64,000 nucleotides of DNA, taken from DASXQK01 sp963724385 (GTDB taxonomy: Bacteria > Pseudomonadota > Alphaproteobacteria > Dongiales > Dongiaceae). Position 1 is the first letter of the stretch. Each line of letters opens with the position of its first letter. Below the pieces are notes generated by a model. The model saw nothing but the letters and a program-made list of their open reading frames with translations, had not been told where the DNA came from and did not search any database. Positions 60,505-64,000 of this stretch are shown here, piece after piece. A program made the position numbers and the translations under genes. The DNA lies in the NCBI GenBank assembly GCA_963724385.1, contig CAVRUJ010000001.1:1488001-1552000 (forward strand), given 5' to 3'.

Positions 60505-60638
60505 CGCCGTTCCCTTCGTTCAAGACATGGCTCGACGCTACGCCAAGATTTCACATCGCCGCTATGCCTCGTTTAGGCATTGATCTGCCGCAATTCGGCC
60601 CGCGGAGGGGCGAAAAGCCGCGATTTCAACCAGGGCGA

Positions 60639-60652
60639 TTGACCACGATCAA
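60639..60652. promoter_or_regulatory. FNR/FixK-type box upstream of arcD
   Basis: TTGAC-CACG-ATCAA, centred 71.5 bases before the arcD start, the same distance as the ppsA box. The arcDABC operon of Pseudomonas aeruginosa is activated by the FNR homologue ANR, so a box here fits established biology. Confidence 0.7.
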
Positions 60653-60716
60653 TGATTGGCCGGCTTCGAAGCCGTAGCTTGGCCGTCATCCAATTCTCGT
60701 AAGGTGGGAGAGAACC

Positions 60717-62183
60717 ATGGCATCGATCACCGAAGTTTCACCCCGCGCGACGACAAGCTCCTCGGCGCCCCGGAAGCTGGCCCTGGGCGCGCTGACCGCG
60801 CTTGTCATCGGGTCCATGATCGGCTCGGGCGTGTTCAGCCTGCCCCAGAACATGGCCGCCGGCGCCGCACCTCTGGCCATCATCATCGGCTGGGGCATCA
60901 CGGCGGTGGGGATGCTGGCGCTGGCCTTCGTCTATCAGGGCCTGTCCATGCGCAAGCCGGCCCTGGATGCTGGGCCCTATGCCTATGCCAGGGCCGGCTT
61001 CGGCCCCTTCATCGGCTTCAACAGCGCCTGGGGCTATTGGCTCAGCGCCTGGATCGGCAACGTGTCCTATGCCGTGATCGTGTTCAGCGCGCTGTCCTAT
61101 TTCTACGCTCCCTTCGGCGACGGCAATACCTGGCAGGCGGTGCTCGGCGCCTCGATCCTGCTCTGGCTCATCCACGCCCTCATCCTCTCAGGCATCCGCC
61201 AGGCCGCCTTCGTCAACCTGATCACCACCGTCGCCAAAGTGGCGCCCATCGTTATCTTCATCGCCGCCGCGGTTGTCGCCTTCAAGATCGGCATCTTCAA
61301 CCTCGACTTCAGCGGGCTCGCCACCCCGTCTCTCGGCTCGGTCTTCGACCAGGTGAAGAGCACCATGCTGGTGACCCTCTGGGTCTTCATCGGGATCGAG
61401 GGTGCCAGCGTCGTCTCGGCCCGGGCCGAAAGGCGCACCGACATCGGCAAGGCGACCATCGGCGGATTCTTTATCTGCCTGGCGCTTTATGCCCTAGTGT
61501 CGGTGCTCGCTCTCGGCGTGATGAAGCAGCCAGAGTTGGCCGCCCTCAAGAACCCGTCCATGGCCGGCGTGCTCGAGCACATCGTCGGGCCCTGGGGCGC
61601 GGTGCTGATCAATATCGCGCTGGTGGTCTCTGTCGTCGGTGCCTTCTTGAGCTGGACCATCTTCGCGGCCGAGATTCCCCATGTTGCGGCCAAGGACGGC
61701 ATCATGCCGAAGCTGTTCGCCACCGAGAACGCCAGCGGCTCGCCCTCGACATCGCTGTGGATCACCAACGGGCTGGTGCAGCTTTTCCTTCTCGTGACGC
61801 TCTACGCCAACAGCACCTACCAGGCCCTGTTCTACATCGCGTCCACCGCGATCCTGGTGCCCTATGTCTTCTCCGGCGGCTATGCCCTCAAGCTCGCGCT
61901 CACCGGCGAAAGCTACAAGGCCGGCGAGGCGCGCATGGGCGGCATCCTCGTCGGACTGATCTCGACCATCTACGGCGCCTGGCTGGTCTACGCGGCGGGG
62001 CCGAAATACCTGTTCATGTGCGCCCTGCTCTACGCGCCGGGCATCGTCTTCTACGCCATGGCCCGCCGCGAAACCAAGGACAGGGTGTTCAATCCGGTGG
62101 AGGCGCTGATCGCCCTTGGCCTGGTCGTGGCCGGGATCGCCGCCGCCTACCTGATGTGGAAGGGCAGCATCAGCCCGTTGTGA
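60717..62183 (+). CDS. arcD: Arginine/ornithine antiporter ArcD-like (APC family)
   Basis: A 488-residue permease with about twelve to thirteen helices. LVIGSMIGSGVFSLPQNMA is the APC substrate-binding helix 1 with GSG. PYAYARAGFGPFIGFNSAWGYW, FIGIEGASVVSARAERRTDIGKATI and STSLWITNGLVQLFLL match ArcD-type arginine:ornithine exchangers. It is the first gene of an arginine deiminase cluster whose enzymes are mostly deleted (see 62195-63038). Regulation by the FNR-type box at 60639 is likely. The ribosome site GGTGGGAGAG precedes the ATG. Confidence 0.9.
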   Translation: MASITEVSPRATTSSSAPRKLALGALTALVIGSMIGSGVFSLPQNMAAGAAPLAIIIGWGITAVGMLALAFVYQGLSMRKPALDAGPYAYARAGFGPFIGFNSAWGYWLSAWIGNVSYAVIVFSALSYFYAPFGDGNTWQAVLGASILLWLIHALILSGIRQAAFVNLITTVAKVAPIVIFIAAAVVAFKIGIFNLDFSGLATPSLGSVFDQVKSTMLVTLWVFIGIEGASVVSARAERRTDIGKATIGGFFICLALYALVSVLALGVMKQPELAALKNPSMAGVLEHIVGPWGAVLINIALVVSVVGAFLSWTIFAAEIPHVAAKDGIMPKLFATENASGSPSTSLWITNGLVQLFLLVTLYANSTYQALFYIASTAILVPYVFSGGYALKLALTGESYKAGEARMGGILVGLISTIYGAWLVYAAGPKYLFMCALLYAPGIVFYAMARRETKDRVFNPVEALIALGLVVAGIAAAYLMWKGSISPL

Positions 62184-62194
62184 GAGGCAGGACC

Positions 62195-63038
62195 ATGGAT
62201 ACGACCGTGCCTGGCACCGCGCTCGGCGTGCATTCGGAAGTCGGCAAGTTCCGAGAGGTGATCGTCCACCGCCCGGGGCTGGCCCTCCAGCGGCTGATGC
62301 CGGAGAACTGCCGCGGGCTCCTGTTCGACGACGTGCTATGGGTGAAGAAGGCCCGCCAGGAGCATGACGTCTTCGCCGATGCTCTGAGAGAACGTGGCAG
62401 GACGGTGCATGAATTCGCCACCCTGCTCGCCGACACGCTGCGCATCGCCGAAGCCCGGCGCTGGCTCCTCGACCGGCGCCTGCATGCCACATTGGTGGGC
62501 CCCGATGCGGTGGCGGAGCTGGACGGGTGGCTCAGCGAGCTTCCTGGCGAGCGCTTGGCGCCTGGTGGTCACTTCGCCGAAGCCGCTGGAGATCCTGGAA
62601 TCGAAGGCGATCGCGCTTCTGGTCGAGCGCGGCGTCAACGTGATCTGCACCGGGGGCGGGGGCATTCCCGTGGTTCGCAAGGCCGACCACTCGCTCGTCG
62701 GCATCGAGGCGGTGATCGACAAGGATCTGGCTTCCGCCCTGCTGGCCCGCCAGCTCGACGCCGACATGCTGGTCATGCTGACCGACGTGGATAGCGTCTA
62801 TGAAGGCTTCGGCAAGCCGGGCGCGCGCTCGATCGCCCGCGTCGCGCCCGCCGGCCTCGCGCCGTCCCTGTTCGCGGCCGGCTCCATGGGCCCGAAGCTC
62901 CAGGCCGCCAGCGAGTTCGCATCCGCCACCGGCCGGCCCGCGGCCATCGGCCGGCTCGAGGACGCTGCCGCCATCGTCAAAGGCGAGAAGGGGACGCGGA
63001 TCGATCCGAGCGCGGTCGCGGTCGAATACCGGGCTTGA
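62195..63038 (+). pseudogene. arcA'-'arcC remnant: arginine deiminase N-terminus joined to carbamate kinase C-terminus
   Basis: From 62195 the frame gives the first ~118 residues of arginine deiminase (LGVHSEVGKFREVIVHRPGL; LLFDDVLWVKKARQEHDVF). At about 62557 similarity switches to the C-terminal half of carbamate kinase in another frame (WRLVVTSPKPLEI; VICTGGGGIPVV; VEAVIDKDLA-like IEAVIDKDLA; FAAGSMGPKLQAASEF), ending at 63038. The ArcA reading frame therefore runs out at 62794. Missing are most of ArcA including its catalytic Cys, all of ArcB, and the ATP/carbamate half of ArcC, about 2.4 kb judging from family lengths. Either a real deletion or an assembly collapse. Confidence 0.88.
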
Positions 63039-63044
63039 GCGGGA

Positions 63045-64000
63045 CTACTCCACCCTCACCAGGGCGTGCTTCTTCCGGCCGGCGCTGAGCTTGATGTAGC
63101 CCTCGGCGGTGACGTCGGAAAGCGTCAGCACCGCGGCATGGTCGCTCAAGGGTTGGCCGTTGACCCGCCCGCCGCCGCCCTCGATCAGGCGCCGCGCCTC
63201 GCTCTTGCTGGAGGCGAGGCCCGTGCGGTGGAACAGCTCGATCGCCGCCAGGCCGCGCGAGAGGTCGGCCCGCGCCACCGCGATGGTCGGCAGCTCGTCG
63301 CCCGCGCCACCCTTGCCGAACACCCGGCGCGCGGTTTCGGCCGCGGCCTCGGCGGCCTCGCGGCCATGGGCCATGGCCGTGGCCTCGGTCGCGAGCTGGA
63401 TCTTGGCAGCGTTGATCTCGGCGCCCTTGAGCTTTTCCAGCCGCGCGATCTCGGGCAGCGGGAGGTCGGTAAACATGCGCAGGAACCGGCCGACATCGGC
63501 ATCCGCCGTATCGCGCCAGTATTGCCAGTAGTCGTAGGGCGAAAGCTTGTCGGCGTTGAGCCAGACGGCGCCCGCTGCGGTCTTGCCCATCTTGGCGCCG
63601 GCCGCCGTCGTGATGAGGGGCGTGGTGAGGCCGAAGAGGGCGCGGTTTTCCACGCGCCGGCCCAGCTCCACCCCGTTGACGATGTTGCCCCATTGGTCCG
63701 AGCCGCCCATCTGCAGCACGCAGCCGTGGCGCCGGGCGAGCTCCAGGAAGTCATAGGCCTGGAGCACCATGTAGTTGAATTCGAGGAAGGAGAGGGGATG
63801 CTCGCGCTCCAGGCGCAGGCGCACGCTGTCGAAGGAGAGCATCCGGTTGACCGAGAAATGCCGGCCGTAATCGCGCAGGAACTCGATATAGACGAGGCCG
63901 TCCAGCCAGGCAGCGTTGTCCACCATGATCGCGGCCGTCGGACCGAAATCGAGGAACCGGTCGAAGGTCTTGCGGATGCCGGCGATGTTGCCGGCGATGT
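63045..64000 (-). CDS. tyrS: Tyrosyl-tRNA synthetase (5' end off window)
   Basis: About 318 C-terminal residues are present; the gene enters from the right edge. VLQMGGSDQWGNIVNGVEL belongs to the tyrosine pocket. KMGKTAAGAVWLN is the KMSKS loop in the KMGKT form seen in other TyrRS. The last ~80 residues are the S4 RNA-binding domain (SSKSEARRLIEGGGGRVNGQ). It charges tRNA-Tyr in the cytoplasm. It converges with the carbamate kinase remnant six bases away. Confidence 0.94.
   Translation of the reverse strand, partial: IAGNIAGIRKTFDRFLDFGPTAAIMVDNAAWLDGLVYIEFLRDYGRHFSVNRMLSFDSVRLRLEREHPLSFLEFNYMVLQAYDFLELARRHGCVLQMGGSDQWGNIVNGVELGRRVENRALFGLTTPLITTAAGAKMGKTAAGAVWLNADKLSPYDYWQYWRDTADADVGRFLRMFTDLPLPEIARLEKLKGAEINAAKIQLATEATAMAHGREAAEAAAETARRVFGKGGAGDELPTIAVARADLSRGLAAIELFHRTGLASSKSEARRLIEGGGGRVNGQPLSDHAAVLTLSDVTAEGYIKLSAGRKKHALVRVE

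Noticed and set aside
60580..60593. Second FNR box TTGAT-CTGC-CGCAA before the CBS gene at 60504
   Set aside because: The right half-site has two mismatches; kept only as a weak possibility.
1..64000. CRISPR array, prophage, toxin-antitoxin pair or defence system
   Set aside because: No regularly spaced repeats, phage structural genes, nuclease-methylase pairs or small paired genes were seen.

Overview
The window is GC-rich, densely packed DNA with the gene content of a free-living alphaproteobacterium. Pointers are a heme-PAS FixL/FixJ pair with a FixK-type regulator, a form I aerobic CO dehydrogenase cluster in the order coxMSLDEF, a serB-serC-serA operon, NnrS and NnrU, and palindromic intergenic repeats of a kind common in this class. 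I cannot name the genus from sequence alone.

Layout. 0-8.3 kb: a truncated sarcosine-oxidase-type FAD enzyme divergent from a LysR regulator, an orphan ABC auxiliary lipoprotein, a thioredoxin-fold protein, then a minus-strand run (DUF427, acyl-CoA ligase, ketopantoate reductase, gamma-glutamyltransferase family, GT25). 8.6-17.5 kb: the CO oxidation locus. It has an MHYT-LytTR membrane regulator of the CoxC/CoxH type, a cupin, then coxM, coxS, coxL (form I motif AYRCSFR), coxD, coxE and coxF, closed by a clear rho-independent terminator. 17.5-23.1 kb: a YbjN protein, two ABC-type membrane proteins, and an ArsR-methyltransferase regulator overlapping metF. 23.1-30.5 kb: a visibly more AT-rich segment bounded by a decayed second copy of the serA 3' end on the left and serA itself on the right. 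It carries a membrane glycosyltransferase, two small secreted proteins of unknown function and a flavin electron-transfer operon (SH3-FMN-binding protein, ApbE, RnfD-like/ferredoxin-reductase fusion with a frameshift). 30.5-34.2 kb: the complete phosphorylated serine pathway. 34.3-42.3 kb: PEP synthase, an Lrp regulator with an AceE-like E1, a GFA protein, a CBS-BON protein and a universal stress protein. 42.3-50 kb: a Lon-like protease, fixL-fixJ, a ClC channel and an MBL-fold protein. 50-57 kb: NnrS, a stress protein, an MscS-cNMP channel, an adenylate cyclase-TPR protein and NnrU. 57-64 kb: a single-domain receiver, a FixK/FNR-type regulator, an alcohol dehydrogenase, a CBS protein, arcD followed by a collapsed arcA'-'arcC remnant, and the 3' part of tyrS.

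The strongest unifying signal is regulatory. Four FNR/FixK-type boxes (TTGAY-N4-RTCAA) lie 66 to 74 bases upstream of the start codons of ppsA, arcD, the CBS-BON gene and the ABC exporter. The same window encodes the likely oxygen sensor (FixL with its heme histidine), its partner FixJ, and a cysteine-free FixK-type regulator with FixJ-box-like sequences upstream. This reads as a local low-oxygen/energy-stress regulon next to CO oxidation genes.

Decay is visible in several places: a serA fragment, a phosphoesterase tail, an IS5-type transposase N-terminus, an FAD-monooxygenase N-terminus, the frameshifted reductase and the arc deletion. I saw no tRNA, rRNA, CRISPR array, integrase or intact insertion sequence.
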